Shown: positions 18,201 to 25,717 of the stretch, in pieces
Layout: the number at the start of each line of letters is the position of its first letter
Position numbering within the stretch: the first letter of the stretch is position 1
Assembly: GCA_900771425.1 (NCBI GenBank)
Contig: CAAGNV010000042.1
Coordinates: 1-61,183 of the forward strand
Length of the DNA stretch: 61,183 bases
From: Bacteroidaceae bacterium
GTDB taxonomy: Bacteria; Bacteroidota; Bacteroidia; Bacteroidales; Bacteroidaceae
Reading direction: 5' to 3'
Notes under the pieces: generated by a model
The model's input: only the letters and a program-made list of their open reading frames with translations
What the model was told of the DNA's origin: nothing
The model's database searches: none
Position numbers and translations under genes: made by a program

Positions 18201-21200
18201 TTTTTGTTATTCTTGATTCCCATTCCTCCAGCAATATTACACCATTCACCGCCTTGGATTTCCAAGTATTTATAGCCCTCATCATCTTCATTGCCAGAAA
18301 AACCAAAATAGTAACTTTGGGCTGCAGCAGCTGAACTTACACTTTGACCTGAAACAAACTTACCGCTTTTTGAATACACGCGACAAACTTCCTGGCCAGA
18401 AGATGCATTGACATTATTGCTATTGGAAACATACATAGTTCCTGTGATATTCAACTTGCTGTTGTCATTTTTCGTACGATCATAATCGCATCCTAAAGTA
18501 ACCCATTGTTTGGTTATGTACCCAGAACTGAGGCCTGTTCCGTAATTTGTAAAACCAGAGTATGTGCCACTTTCTACTTTAAGTACATGATTAATCGTAG
18601 CATTGGTATTTGTACCATATAATGTGCGGGCAGTTCCGTCCATTACCATACCACGACCAATAGTAAAGTTCCGTCCTTGTGGATTGATGCCGTTATTTCC
18701 AGGCTTCCAATGAGCGAATTCTATTTTAGTTGTTTTACCAGTATCATGTAAGTTTGCAGGTGTAATATATCCAGAAAAAGTTTTTGTTCTATAATCTGAA
18801 CTACCATCTGGTTCAACCATCATGATAGTACAAGGGTAATCTGGAGCAATATTATTGGAATAATCTTTAGTTAAAACTATGAGATTTGTCTCGTATGTAC
18901 CATTACTATTAAGACCACTTGTTTGATCTTTTACTATCGTAGCATCCACCCAAGTTGCTTCAAATACGATTTCGGCAGAAGTGCCATTCACACCAGCATC
19001 AGGAAGAGTAAGTGTCAACTCCTGATCCAAAGGAAGAATTGCATTTACGTCATAGCCTATAGAGGCATCTGTTGTAATACTCGTCAGTTTCCATCCACCA
19101 AATCCTTTGCCGGTAGGACGCTTGCTGAACGGGTTAGAGATTACTTGATATTTATAGGCATTATTTACCTTCTCGATGGTTTCGTAATAGACAAACTCAT
19201 TTTCGTGTTCATCTATTGATACCTCTCCACCATTTCCCTGGTATGTGATTTTCACATTCCTTGGATTTGGGCTATACATTCTAACATCAAGCTTTGTTCC
19301 TGTACCTTGAGCGATGTAAGTGTTGTTATAATGTCCTCCATCGACGCTCGGATCTACACCGGCATAATACGTCCAAGTATGGTCCTCGTAGTCATTCAGG
19401 TAAACGGTTTGTCCATGTACCCCGCTAGCATAGATGTATTGTTTCTCTGCCACCTCGGAATCATCATAACCCGACTTGACAGCAATGACTTTAATCCACT
19501 TTTCATTGTCAATGGTGCTGATGGCAGTACCGTTTGTCCATGTACCTGTGTAGCTCGTTGTTGTAGGATCGGTTCCACCCTTGGCATCGTTTACTATATA
19601 ATAATAGGTAGCGCCTGCTGTCTCGCATGAGAAGGTCACGCCGTCCGAGGTGATGTTGATGGTAGGAGTGGCAACCTGAGGCTTACTGTACGGCATCGAT
19701 ACGTGTTCCGACGGGCTGTAGTTGTCGGTATCCTCCGTGCCGTCGGCCTTAGTCACCATGGAATAGGCATAGAGTGTCTGAGAGATGCTGATGGTTGGTT
19801 TGTGGGCTGGGTCGTACTTCGTGAAGTTGACATTGTCAGTTGAGTAGAAGATGTCAGGCATGACCTTTTCTGTCGAAGAACCTGACTTCATTATCTCTTG
19901 TGTTGTCAGCGTGATGACAGCCGTTTCACCGTTGTCGCTTTGGTTTGGTTCGAAGGTTATCTCTGGGTTCAGACACCTTACCTTCACTGTTGCATTTACC
20001 GTTATTCTCAGTTTTTCCGGTTTGTCGCCATTAACCTTTACACCTTGTATGTGGATTTCGCACTTGCCTGTCTTGGTGTTGGTGAGGATGTGACCGAAGT
20101 TATCGACGAACAGAAGGCTTGGGTCCTCTGCTGTGATTTCATAGCTCTCCCAGGCATCGTCTGGCTCCACCTTGATGTCGAGCCATCCCTCGCTCTCTGT
20201 GTCAAGAGTGATGTCAGTGGCATCAATGCTGATATCCGTCATACTGGTGAGGTACTTGGCATAGATGGTCGTGACGGTAGGGTTGCTAGGGTCGGTCGAC
20301 GTTGACTCTATCTGGGCAGAATAAGGATTGTACGAAGCCACCTGAGTGTAGGTATTGTCGGTGTTCTTCTTGTACCATCCACCGAACTTGTAGTTAGTTA
20401 TGCCGGCTGCCGTGTAGAGTACCGACGTCGTACCCTTGAGTTCGGTGAACGAAGTGGCATGACCAGTTATGACTCCTGCCGGATTTGGAGTTGCCTTGTC
20501 CTGCGGAAGGTCGTTTCCGTCGCAAGGCAATACTGCGGCTTTTCCCTGGAAGTAGAGCAGAGGCAGTTCCTTGAAGTAGGCATATATGGTCGTGGCTGCC
20601 TGACTCTGTGCTGCTGCACGGGTTGTGGCAGTGGCCGTGATTTCGTAGTTATAGTTACGGCGAGTACTTGTGTACGAACCCGTCAGGTCGTCGATGGCAG
20701 TGGCAGCTATCACGCCGGCAGCAGGCTTGCCCCATCCGCGGAAACCGAAATCCTCGGAAGGAAGGGCAGTAAGCTCAATGGTTGTCTCGGCACTTGTCTG
20801 AGTCAAACTGGTGGCATGCAGGGCAACGAGACCTTCTTTCACGGCAGGAGATGACTTTACTGCGCACACAGGGGTCGTCGTTTGGAACGTGCCGGTTGTT
20901 CCGTCACTGTTATACTTCCACTCCTTGCACACGATGTTCACCTTGGCATAGAAGATCGGGAATTCCTCGAAGCATGCATATAGTGTTTTGGTTTCGGGGT
21001 CGCTTGCAGTCGTCTTGCCGGTTTTAAAAGAGTACTCATAAGTCGTACTGGTGGACAATGCAGTACCAGTAGCGTCAGCCGTTGTGTACCAGCCCTTGAA
21101 CGCATATCCCTTGTTCGCAGTAGCTTTTAGGGTGACCTTTGCCGTTGCATCAGTCGATGACGGTTTCGCTCCAAATACCGAACCTGAGGCAGCGCCACTC

Positions 21201-22315
21201 ACGGAACCTCCCACAACGTGTTTGCTTTCGTCCTCCGAACCATCAGCATAGTTGGTAGATACGTTTGTCAGCACTTTGTAGTAGAATTTCGGCAACGCAC
21301 TGAAGTTGGCCTTGACGGTATAGGCGGCAGGATTATTTGGATCCGTTTTATCAGATGTAAACGACTTGGTCAAAGTAACATCCGTGCCAAGCACAGTACC
21401 GCCGGCATCCGTCCAGTTGACGAATCCGAAATTAGTCTTCGGGGAGGCAGTGAAGGTGACACTCACGCTTTCGGATGTACTATTGACATTCTTGCTTTCT
21501 ACTTCTGTTGGTAGCGTGGATGGTGAGGTAGTGACGGTACCGTTACCATCCGTCTGCGCCGTGATTTTAAAGTAGAACTTCGGATATTGTTTGAAATTGG
21601 CATAAAGTGTCGTTTGCGTTGGTGAAGATTCATTCTTGGAGGATGACGTCACATCTGTCTTATTGTATGTAGCATTTGTGCTTACATATGTTGTACCTCC
21701 TTCGGTAGTACTCCACCCTAAAAAGCCATAATGCTCTGCAGGTGTAGCTGTAAATGTAGCTGATGCTGTGGCCGAAGTAGAATTCCAATGGTCTCCATAT
21801 TTCCATCCAGCATCTGTATTATTGCCATTATCCATACCTGTCAAGACAGCAGAAGCTGTTCCTCCTGTCGAAGGGATGGCAGATACTTTAAAATAGTATT
21901 TATCCAAAGCCTTAAATACGGCATAGCGAGTGCCTCCATCTGTGGGGTTATTTAAACTTTCAGAACTTGAAGTCACTGAAATATTCCAAGGTGAAGTATT
22001 ACTCTTCTCTATGATATTATTTTCGTCACCGGCTGAATTATTAGACCATCCCAAAAATTCGCTACCTGTATTAGCCTTAGCGAATAAATAAAATTGAACT
22101 GAAGCGTCGTTAGTACGACTATTGGTAATAAAAGTATCACCCGAAGTAGAGCTACTAGAATTGGTAACATACACAGTTCCTTCACCTGTATTTTTGGAAC
22201 TTTTTGCTACTGTCATCTTAGCATAATAAGTATGATTATCAGCCAATGCTTTTCCAACCACACAGCACATAATAATACTGAAAAATAAAATTCTTTTAAA
22301 AACGGATGTATTCAT
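15218..22315 (-). CDS. Giant secreted multi-repeat surface protein (2,365 residues)
   Basis: The largest gene of the window; probable secreted or surface adhesin. Signal peptide (ILFFSIIMCCVVGKALA), then six InlB-B/Listeria-Bacteroides-type repeats to about residue 680, each with KFYFKI-like and GFxGW signatures. A BIG2-like domain follows (MTDISIDATDITLDTESEGW), then a chitobiase-like segment (ATPTINITSDGVTFSC) and one more GFGGW repeat. The last ~950 residues are a glycine-rich, probably beta-helical region built on VYGGGNAADVxGxxxVxI repeats. It ends with such a repeat (GKTNVTVGK) and has no visible sorting tail. It starts 8 bases after the DUF4105 gene. Base composition steps sharply inside the gene. 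Family context clear, function inferred. Confidence 0.9.
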   Translation of the reverse strand: MNTSVFKRILFFSIIMCCVVGKALADNHTYYAKMTVAKSSKNTGEGTVYVTNSSSSTSGDTFITNSRTNDASVQFYLFAKANTGSEFLGWSNNSAGDENNIIEKSNTSPWNISVTSSSESLNNPTDGGTRYAVFKALDKYYFKVSAIPSTGGTASAVLTGMDNGNNTDAGWKYGDHWNSTSATASATFTATPAEHYGFLGWSTTEGGTTYVSTNATYNKTDVTSSSKNESSPTQTTLYANFKQYPKFYFKITAQTDGNGTVTTSPSTLPTEVESKNVNSTSESVSVTFTASPKTNFGFVNWTDAGGTVLGTDVTLTKSFTSDKTDPNNPAAYTVKANFSALPKFYYKVLTNVSTNYADGSEDESKHVVGGSVSGAASGSVFGAKPSSTDATAKVTLKATANKGYAFKGWYTTADATGTALSTSTTYEYSFKTGKTTASDPETKTLYACFEEFPIFYAKVNIVCKEWKYNSDGTTGTFQTTTPVCAVKSSPAVKEGLVALHATSLTQTSAETTIELTALPSEDFGFRGWGKPAAGVIAATAIDDLTGSYTSTRRNYNYEITATATTRAAAQSQAATTIYAYFKELPLLYFQGKAAVLPCDGNDLPQDKATPNPAGVITGHATSFTELKGTTSVLYTAAGITNYKFGGWYKKNTDNTYTQVASYNPYSAQIESTSTDPSNPTVTTIYAKYLTSMTDISIDATDITLDTESEGWLDIKVEPDDAWESYEITAEDPSLLFVDNFGHILTNTKTGKCEIHIQGVKVNGDKPEKLRITVNATVKVRCLNPEITFEPNQSDNGETAVITLTTQEIMKSGSSTEKVMPDIFYSTDNVNFTKYDPAHKPTISISQTLYAYSMVTKADGTEDTDNYSPSEHVSMPYSKPQVATPTINITSDGVTFSCETAGATYYYIVNDAKGGTDPTTTSYTGTWTNGTAISTIDNEKWIKVIAVKSGYDDSEVAEKQYIYASGVHGQTVYLNDYEDHTWTYYAGVDPSVDGGHYNNTYIAQGTGTKLDVRMYSPNPRNVKITYQGNGGEVSIDEHENEFVYYETIEKVNNAYKYQVISNPFSKRPTGKGFGGWKLTSITTDASIGYDVNAILPLDQELTLTLPDAGVNGTSAEIVFEATWVDATIVKDQTSGLNSNGTYETNLIVLTKDYSNNIAPDYPCTIMMVEPDGSSDYRTKTFSGYITPANLHDTGKTTKIEFAHWKPGNNGINPQGRNFTIGRGMVMDGTARTLYGTNTNATINHVLKVESGTYSGFTNYGTGLSSGYITKQWVTLGCDYDRTKNDNSKLNITGTMYVSNSNNVNASSGQEVCRVYSKSGKFVSGQSVSSAAAAQSYYFGFSGNEDDEGYKYLEIQGGEWCNIAGGMGIKNNKNDPCTIIRMKGGLVRGSIYGAAQFAGATGTRLMVFTGGTVKGWIAGGANGTQSDGGLLTGSSYVYVGGNTQVNSNGSTTLINRGAAGNVFGAGCGWTATSDAGKVSEGTNVVVADNAYVERGVYGGGSFGYCATDKTSYLYVTGGHVAGKVGGVGTANSNSASYSADIIGGVFGGASKNKGGTVKLYMTDGLVEGGLYGGSNASGTLSGSVTMQINGGQVGIEKVPASIHGGGYGTDTQVTGDVDITLGQTGIDPAVTPGVTVYGNVYGGSALGKVNGSNGATFAINEKHTNVTVNSGSVFREKYPETAGVYKYGYVFGGGMGDGSNNNGIVDGQINVVINSTDPAPTGSLNKYALYGVFGGGDAAPYNGTPNLTVNNCSNSIEYVYGGGNKASVAGSNVKIHGGNIIGNVFGGGNAADVKGNVHINIEGGKILNVFGGNNASGTVSGNIVLNVNQRGYTSSTCPINIGYLYGGGNRANSNVAQMNIYYANNIDYVFGGAKAANMTGNINLNIVAGKIGTVFGGNDSGGAIDGKINVKVNWDETENKTITFDDGTTFPAVTFLRENNSLKDVYGGGNVADYGTGAKPGEIKVKVLNADMTGNVFGGGKEATVTGTTEVTIGDWNPNHMVYIKKDVYGGGDQAGVTAGTTVTVNDCATLIEGDVYGGGNAAPVGTTTAPANTNVTVWGGTINRVFGGGHGYPEYTPPVGADIYGNTNANIFGGTILEAFGGSNSVGNITGKANITLDQRMCEVADEEGYRQQDACAMSLQEVYGAGNQAKMEGEPNMTILCVDELGEIYGGARAADIDRDIVLNVSSGKYRKVFGGNNVSGKISGTITVNVDETGCHPIVIGELYGGGNQAEYETPEGKESPVVNILSCTSIGTVYGGGYGEEAVITGSPYVNIDMVEGDWSNRIQSNTTDHPWSNKLGTIGTVFGGGNAANVEGNTSVNIGTKTDIKRINGEELPVQGANIKGNVYGGGNAADVTGKTNVTVGK

Positions 22316-22323
22316 AATATTAA

Positions 22324-23535
22324 TTATTTATTTCTGTATTTGATAAACATATTTACGTACGACACAATGAGGGCAACGCTGAGAACTATAAATGTTGTGT
22401 CAGTCAGCTGATGCGGATATGCGACCATAGCTATGCACCAGATGCCGATGATGGCTGCATAAGGCAATGCCCACTTCCTGCGCCACTTCCAGAATATCAA
22501 CGGTAGTGGATTGAACGGAATGAGTAGCCAGCTCCATTCGGTGCAGCAAAGTGACGAAAATGCCACGAGGTAAAGGGTGAAGATGCCCAACGCCGTCTGT
22601 ATAGTCAACAATACATAATCCCAGAATCTCCACTTTAGCAATGCTGCAACTGCTGTGATTACCAGCAGAATGATTGCGAGCAAGAGCGGTGTGAACCAAC
22701 ATGTTGATTCTGTATGTGTGACCTGGGTTATTATACTTGGTTCTGTCGTAATTAATGGTTTGCCGTCAATGCTTGCGTGTAACAATACATCAACAAGGTC
22801 GGCTGGCATTATATACTTTTCTTCGTCAGTGCAATCGGCATCGTCAATGGCTCCATTGCATATAAAGTTCATGAAGCAAAGGCTCCACGGACTGTCTTTC
22901 ATTCGGATATTGGTCAGTTCCCTGCGAGTCATGCTTTGGAATGTCTGTGGAAATGAGGCATATTCCAATTGCAAAGGCACAATACCTTCTTTCAGCATCA
23001 TCAGCGTGCTGTGGGCACAACCACGGGTAATGTAGTCATACGGCAGGTTTGGACCTTCAGCAACATGTTGGTCGAGCACTCGCCACAAGTTGCGCTTGGC
23101 TTCAATCGGAATGTTGAGTGTATATTCTGTGATGCCACGACCGTCCTCTTTGTAAAGGCTGAGATATTTATCTGTAGGTATGGCGAACATACCCATCTTG
23201 AGTTTACCAGCGAGGAAAGCAAGTACTCTGTGACGCACTTCCTCCGATTCATAGGAGAACACGTAGTCGAGATCATGTTGAGGACACTGCATACGTAGGG
23301 CGCAATGTCCGACCTTGGAATACAGTACATCACCTGGTGAAGCCACCAGCAAGGATGTTATCACAAAGTTCTCGTCGGTTATGGTATCTGGATTTACTGC
23401 CGGGATGCTGTCTTCGGCTCTTGTGCCCATAGATGCAAACAGCAACACGAACAACATCAGCCAACAAAGATGTGTGCTGACATTGCCGAATACTTGCTTG
23501 CAATGCATTGTCCTGAAAAGGTTGGGCACTTTCAT
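22324..23535 (-). CDS. DUF4105 membrane protein, Lnb-type lipoprotein N-acyltransferase candidate
   Basis: A 403-residue inner-membrane protein with a periplasmic N-terminal DUF4105 domain and four or five C-terminal transmembrane segments (from about residue 285). Signature residues: SPGDVLYSKVGHCALRM with the conserved His, YVFSYESEE, and the cysteine of DYITRGCAHSTLMML. These match the Cys-His pair of Lnb-type enzymes. DUF4105/Lnb proteins N-acylate lipoproteins in some Gram-positives, and I recall related work in Bacteroides; assignment here rests on domain layout. A signal/anchor precedes (WLMLFVLLFASMGTRA). The giant surface-protein gene follows after 8 bases, so the two are probably co-transcribed. 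Confidence 0.82.
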   Translation of the reverse strand: MKVPNLFRTMHCKQVFGNVSTHLCWLMLFVLLFASMGTRAEDSIPAVNPDTITDENFVITSLLVASPGDVLYSKVGHCALRMQCPQHDLDYVFSYESEEVRHRVLAFLAGKLKMGMFAIPTDKYLSLYKEDGRGITEYTLNIPIEAKRNLWRVLDQHVAEGPNLPYDYITRGCAHSTLMMLKEGIVPLQLEYASFPQTFQSMTRRELTNIRMKDSPWSLCFMNFICNGAIDDADCTDEEKYIMPADLVDVLLHASIDGKPLITTEPSIITQVTHTESTCWFTPLLLAIILLVITAVAALLKWRFWDYVLLTIQTALGIFTLYLVAFSSLCCTEWSWLLIPFNPLPLIFWKWRRKWALPYAAIIGIWCIAMVAYPHQLTDTTFIVLSVALIVSYVNMFIKYRNK

Positions 23536-23612
23536 AAAAGTTATTATTGTTTATCCGTTGTTATTGTCAGTATATTGTGAGTTATAATTGCGTCGTTATA
23601 GCGCGAATTCAT
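23536..23612 (-). promoter_or_regulatory. Repeated leader with 22-codon mini-ORF before the DUF4105 gene
   Basis: Minus-strand leader containing TAACTCACAATATAC (23584-23570), then an AAT/AAC-rich run to the start codon at 23535. The same leader lies before the 33-residue ORF (24537-24598) and, shorter, before the DUF3791 gene (25547-25601). It holds a mini-ORF (23612 to 23544) starting within the abi stop codon (ATGA) and ending THNILTITTDKQ. No promoter consensus is visible. Confidence 0.6.
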
Positions 23613-24307
23613 ATATTATTTATTTCATCACATACGCTTTGCACATGATCCAATCCATAAAGCAAAGCTCGAGCATCTATATTCATCCATGAGAACAATG
23701 TCTGTATGCGCTGATATTGTTGAAACACATGGTATGTGCTTATTGAGTCTGAATTGATCATAAAGCAGATAGGTTCGTGATGCGCGATTCTATTGCGAAG
23801 CATATTTATTTTATCCAATTCGTTGAATATGTATGTATTGTTATACTGCACAGTAGCAGATGAGCGCGGACGGTTTGGAAAGATATTCAGCAAAACGCGT
23901 CCAGTCGCACGGTATTGAGGATTGGAGAACATATATTTCCAAATGCCAAATTCCATCTTTGACAGTAAATGAGAATGACTATATTTGCCTTCGTGAGCAA
24001 GTTTTTGGTATGTATCATTCACGATACGACAAGTTTTGTTAATTTCTGTGACTACTTGGAACCTACCACCAGTCAAGACGCAATCCCGCAACCAATCATT
24101 ACCTAATGAATGAACAAGCTGGACATTAATTGAGTTACGCAATGCCACTTCAAAACAACTGATTAGAGTGAATACTTCCTGCGAAAGACGAAGATTCAAG
24201 CGGTAAAGCGTCATCGCTTTTTTGGTATTACCTCCACATGCGGCAACATATCTTTCGAGTCTCTCTTGAGATAATATTTGTTCAAAATCAGAATATTTCA
24301 TATACAA
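23609..24307 (-). CDS. Abi_2 (AbiD/AbiF-like) HEPN-type abortive infection protein
   Basis: A 232-residue protein of the Abi-like family. N-terminal SDFEQILSQERLERYVAACG and CFEVALRNSINVQL are typical. Near residue 171 it has LRNRIAHHEPIC, a perfect HEPN R-x4-H ribonuclease motif (R171, H176), so an RNA-cleaving role in phage abortive infection is likely. A second ATG at 24301 is equally usable. It is a lone gene in an island with an ADP-ribosyltransferase-like operon upstream on the same strand. Its stop codon overlaps a mini-ORF in the leader of the DUF4105 gene. The antiphage role is inferred from the family. Confidence 0.85.
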   Translation of the reverse strand: MYMKYSDFEQILSQERLERYVAACGGNTKKAMTLYRLNLRLSQEVFTLISCFEVALRNSINVQLVHSLGNDWLRDCVLTGGRFQVVTEINKTCRIVNDTYQKLAHEGKYSHSHLLSKMEFGIWKYMFSNPQYRATGRVLLNIFPNRPRSSATVQYNNTYIFNELDKINMLRNRIAHHEPICFMINSDSISTYHVFQQYQRIQTLFSWMNIDARALLYGLDHVQSVCDEINNI

Positions 24308-24329
24308 AATTCATTTTTTTTGCATTTTA

Positions 24330-24361
24330 TTTGGAAGTTCCAAAACAAAGCACTACCTTTG
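24330..24361 (+). promoter_or_regulatory. Orphan promoter driving a candidate small RNA
   Basis: Plus strand: TTTG (24330-24333), 20 bases, TACCTTTG (24354-24361) plus C. A near-ideal Bacteroidetes promoter with no plus-strand protein gene behind it. Confidence 0.75.
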
Positions 24362-24367
24362 CGCTGT

Positions 24368-24418
24368 TCATTCCCGGTAGTCCCTGAGTTCACTCAAACT
24401 ATCGGGTTTAGTTTTTGT
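24368..24418 (+). ncRNA. Candidate ~50-nt small RNA ending in an intrinsic terminator
   Basis: Starts about 7 bases after the -7 box. CCCGGTAGT (24373-24381) pairs with ACTATCGGG (24398-24406), with one G-U pair. Inside, TGAG (24385-24388) pairs with CTCA (24393-24396). TTTAGTTTTTG (24407-24417) follows as a U-tract. Promoter, compact hairpin and U-tract together make an independent short transcript likely. It lies antisense to the 3' flank of the 33-residue ORF on the minus strand and divergent from the Abi_2 gene. I do not recognise the RNA family. Confidence 0.6.
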
Positions 24419-24434
24419 ATCATTCCCCATTCAT

Positions 24435-24536
24435 TTATTGATGTGTCACTACGCGCTGCATAAAATTCTGCATCGCGATGGAACGGGATTTTCGTTCCGA
24501 TGACTTACCGTTATTTACAATTCCATTCTGTTTCAT
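24435..24536 (-). CDS. 33-residue basic small ORF behind the repeated leader
   Basis: Encodes MKQNGIVNNGKSSERKSRSI followed by AMQNFMQRVVTHQ: strongly basic, not hydrophobic, so unlike a type I membrane toxin. Support comes from position only: its start codon abuts the same leader motif that directly precedes the DUF4105 and DUF3791 genes. Two inverted repeats lie inside it: CGCGCTGCA/TGCATCGCG (one mismatch) at about 24452-24477 and GGAACG/CGTTCC at 24480-24498. The candidate small RNA is antisense just downstream. Could also be a non-coding structured stretch. Confidence 0.4.
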   Translation of the reverse strand: MKQNGIVNNGKSSERKSRSIAMQNFMQRVVTHQ

Positions 24537-24598
24537 ATTCTTTGTTATTGTTTATTCGTTATTGTTGTCGGTATATTGTGAGTTATTGGATTCGTCAT
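24537..24598 (-). promoter_or_regulatory. Repeated leader with 17-codon mini-ORF
   Basis: Second copy of the leader: TAACTCACAATATAC (24585-24571), then ACAATAACGAATAAACAATA up to the ATG at 24536. Its mini-ORF (24598 to 24545) ends in THNIPTTITNKQ, in the same frame as the mini-ORF at 23544-23612. Confidence 0.6.
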
Positions 24599-24627
24599 AA
24601 TTAATGTAGAAAGGGAAAACAGACATT

Positions 24628-24858
24628 TCAGTTCATCTTGCCAGTTCTTATCTCAGCGAGAAGATAGGCGAATACATAGCCTGAACTCTGGTAGTAGAGA
24701 TTTGACTTTGGCTTGAGCAGAGCATTATAGGTGTCTGAAGCATACACGGTCTCAAAGGCTTTGGAGAATTCGTATCCTTCTTTCTCGATGAGCATGCTAA
24801 TCATGTCAGAGACAATATGCTCCACCATCATCTTAAATTCCTTTTCAGTTATGTTCAT
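24628..24858 (-). CDS. 76-residue third gene of the DUF3791-DUF3990 operon
   Basis: Small helical, acidic protein (MNITEKEFKMMVEHIVSDMI, SKAFETVYASDTYNALL, ending YVFAYLLAEIRTGKMN). The start at 24858 overlaps the stop of the DUF3990 gene (ATGA), arguing for translational coupling and a stoichiometric partner. I do not recognise a named family. By size and position it may be an antitoxin or accessory subunit of the ADP-ribosyltransferase-like protein. A longer start at 24918 would lie inside the upstream gene and is less likely. Confidence 0.75.
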   Translation of the reverse strand: MNITEKEFKMMVEHIVSDMISMLIEKEGYEFSKAFETVYASDTYNALLKPKSNLYYQSSGYVFAYLLAEIRTGKMN

Positions 24859-25337
24859 AGTTTCTTCAGATATTTTAATGCCCGTTCTGTACAAAAAGCA
24901 TATTGGAATGTCTCGCATTTGTGATATTGGAGTCCATTGAGGAATCCTCGCAAATCGGTTGATGTCTCCCGAAACAAGCGCATCTGGTATCCGACAGTAT
25001 CGTTTGCTATCGGTCCATAGACGATGTCATAGTCATGGTGGAACTCTTGCTGATGGTCGCGATTGTTCCAAACGAATTCAGCCCATTCAAGGCTGTAGTG
25101 AGGAAAGATTTTTACTCGCAGAGGCTCATCAAGCCCTTCAACCATGAGTTGTCCGTCAAAGTCATACTCGTTGACAACCACCTCACCGCCAAGGAAAGAG
25201 ACTCTTGCTTCTGCTAATTCACGAGCCTGGCTCTCTTCTGCTGACAGATAGAACGCCCGGCCAAAATCCTTATTTGGTTTAGATTTGCTGAGAAGAATCT
25301 CGTCTATTCTTACAGTAGAACCATGATATAATTTCAT
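24855..25337 (-). CDS. DUF3990 protein, ADP-ribosyltransferase-like
   Basis: A 160-residue protein of the DUF3990 family. The start at 25337 was chosen because it overlaps the stop of the DUF3791 gene (ATGA) and gives the usual N-terminus MKLYHGS. It shows the layout of an ADP-ribosyltransferase fold: YHGS with His5, DFGRAFYLSAEESQA with Tyr30, and ETFQYAFCTERALKYL with Gln145, a plausible H-Y-Q triad. The YDIVYGPIANDTVG stretch is family-typical. It probably modifies a host or phage macromolecule with ADP-ribose from NAD+. Flanked by two small coupled genes, it looks like the toxin of a three-gene toxin-antitoxin or defence module. Activity inferred, not known. Confidence 0.83.
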   Translation of the reverse strand: MKLYHGSTVRIDEILLSKSKPNKDFGRAFYLSAEESQARELAEARVSFLGGEVVVNEYDFDGQLMVEGLDEPLRVKIFPHYSLEWAEFVWNNRDHQQEFHHDYDIVYGPIANDTVGYQMRLFRETSTDLRGFLNGLQYHKCETFQYAFCTERALKYLKKL

Positions 25338-25546
25338 CCTAATTGTCCTCCCATTCTTTTGCAATATGCGGTCAGGCTTTCGATATTGTCGCGAAATGAC
25401 AGAGTGTGCATTGCTCCATAGTGCTTATCACAAAGAGTCAGTGCATCGTACTGCTGCAAGTATCTCAGGACCTGTGCATCGGTCATGTGATAGTACGAGG
25501 CAAATTCCGCTATCAAAGCTACTATATAATTTATCTTGTCTTTCAT
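25334..25546 (-). CDS. DUF3791 small protein, probable partner of DUF3990
   Basis: A 70-residue protein (KINYIVALIAEFASYYHMTD, AQVLRYLQQYDALTLCDKHY) of the DUF3791 family, predicted all-helical. The family is usually found immediately upstream of DUF3990, as here. First gene of the operon, with a promoter at 25718-25747, a structured leader and a copy of the repeated leader motif ending at its ATG. Position suggests antitoxin or adaptor; not shown. Confidence 0.8.
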   Translation of the reverse strand: MKDKINYIVALIAEFASYYHMTDAQVLRYLQQYDALTLCDKHYGAMHTLSFRDNIESLTAYCKRMGGQLG

Positions 25547-25601
25547 CTGATGCCGTTATTCAGTTGTTGGTATATTGTGATATGTTGTTTACGTCTGTCA
25601 T
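25547..25601 (-). promoter_or_regulatory. Third copy of the repeated leader, with 13-codon mini-ORF
   Basis: ATATCACAATATACC (25583-25569) lies 22 bases before the DUF3791 start. A mini-ORF (25601 to 25560) reads MTDVNNISQYTNN, in a different frame from the other two, so the nucleotide motif rather than the peptide is shared. Confidence 0.5.
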
Positions 25602-25617
25602 TTCTTCTTTTCATAGT

Positions 25618-25653
25618 TAACCGATGCTGACTCGCACACGAGCAAACCGGTTA
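25618..25653 (-). promoter_or_regulatory. Stem-loop in the leader of the DUF3791 operon
   Basis: TAACCG (25618-25623) pairs with CGGTTA (25648-25653). Within it CTCG (25631-25634) pairs with CGAG (25639-25642). It lies in the ~165-base leader between the promoter and the first gene and could be a binding or attenuation structure. Confidence 0.5.
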
Positions 25654-25717
25654 TTGCCATCCGAGGCATACACGGGGAGAGGTCTTGGCTACGCCAAAAA
25701 GTGACCAATAAGGTAGG

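Noticed and set aside
24373..24417. Hairpin and T-run read as the terminator of a protein gene
   Set aside because: No plus-strand gene lies upstream; the Abi_2 gene is on the minus strand. A promoter immediately upstream favours a separate short RNA.
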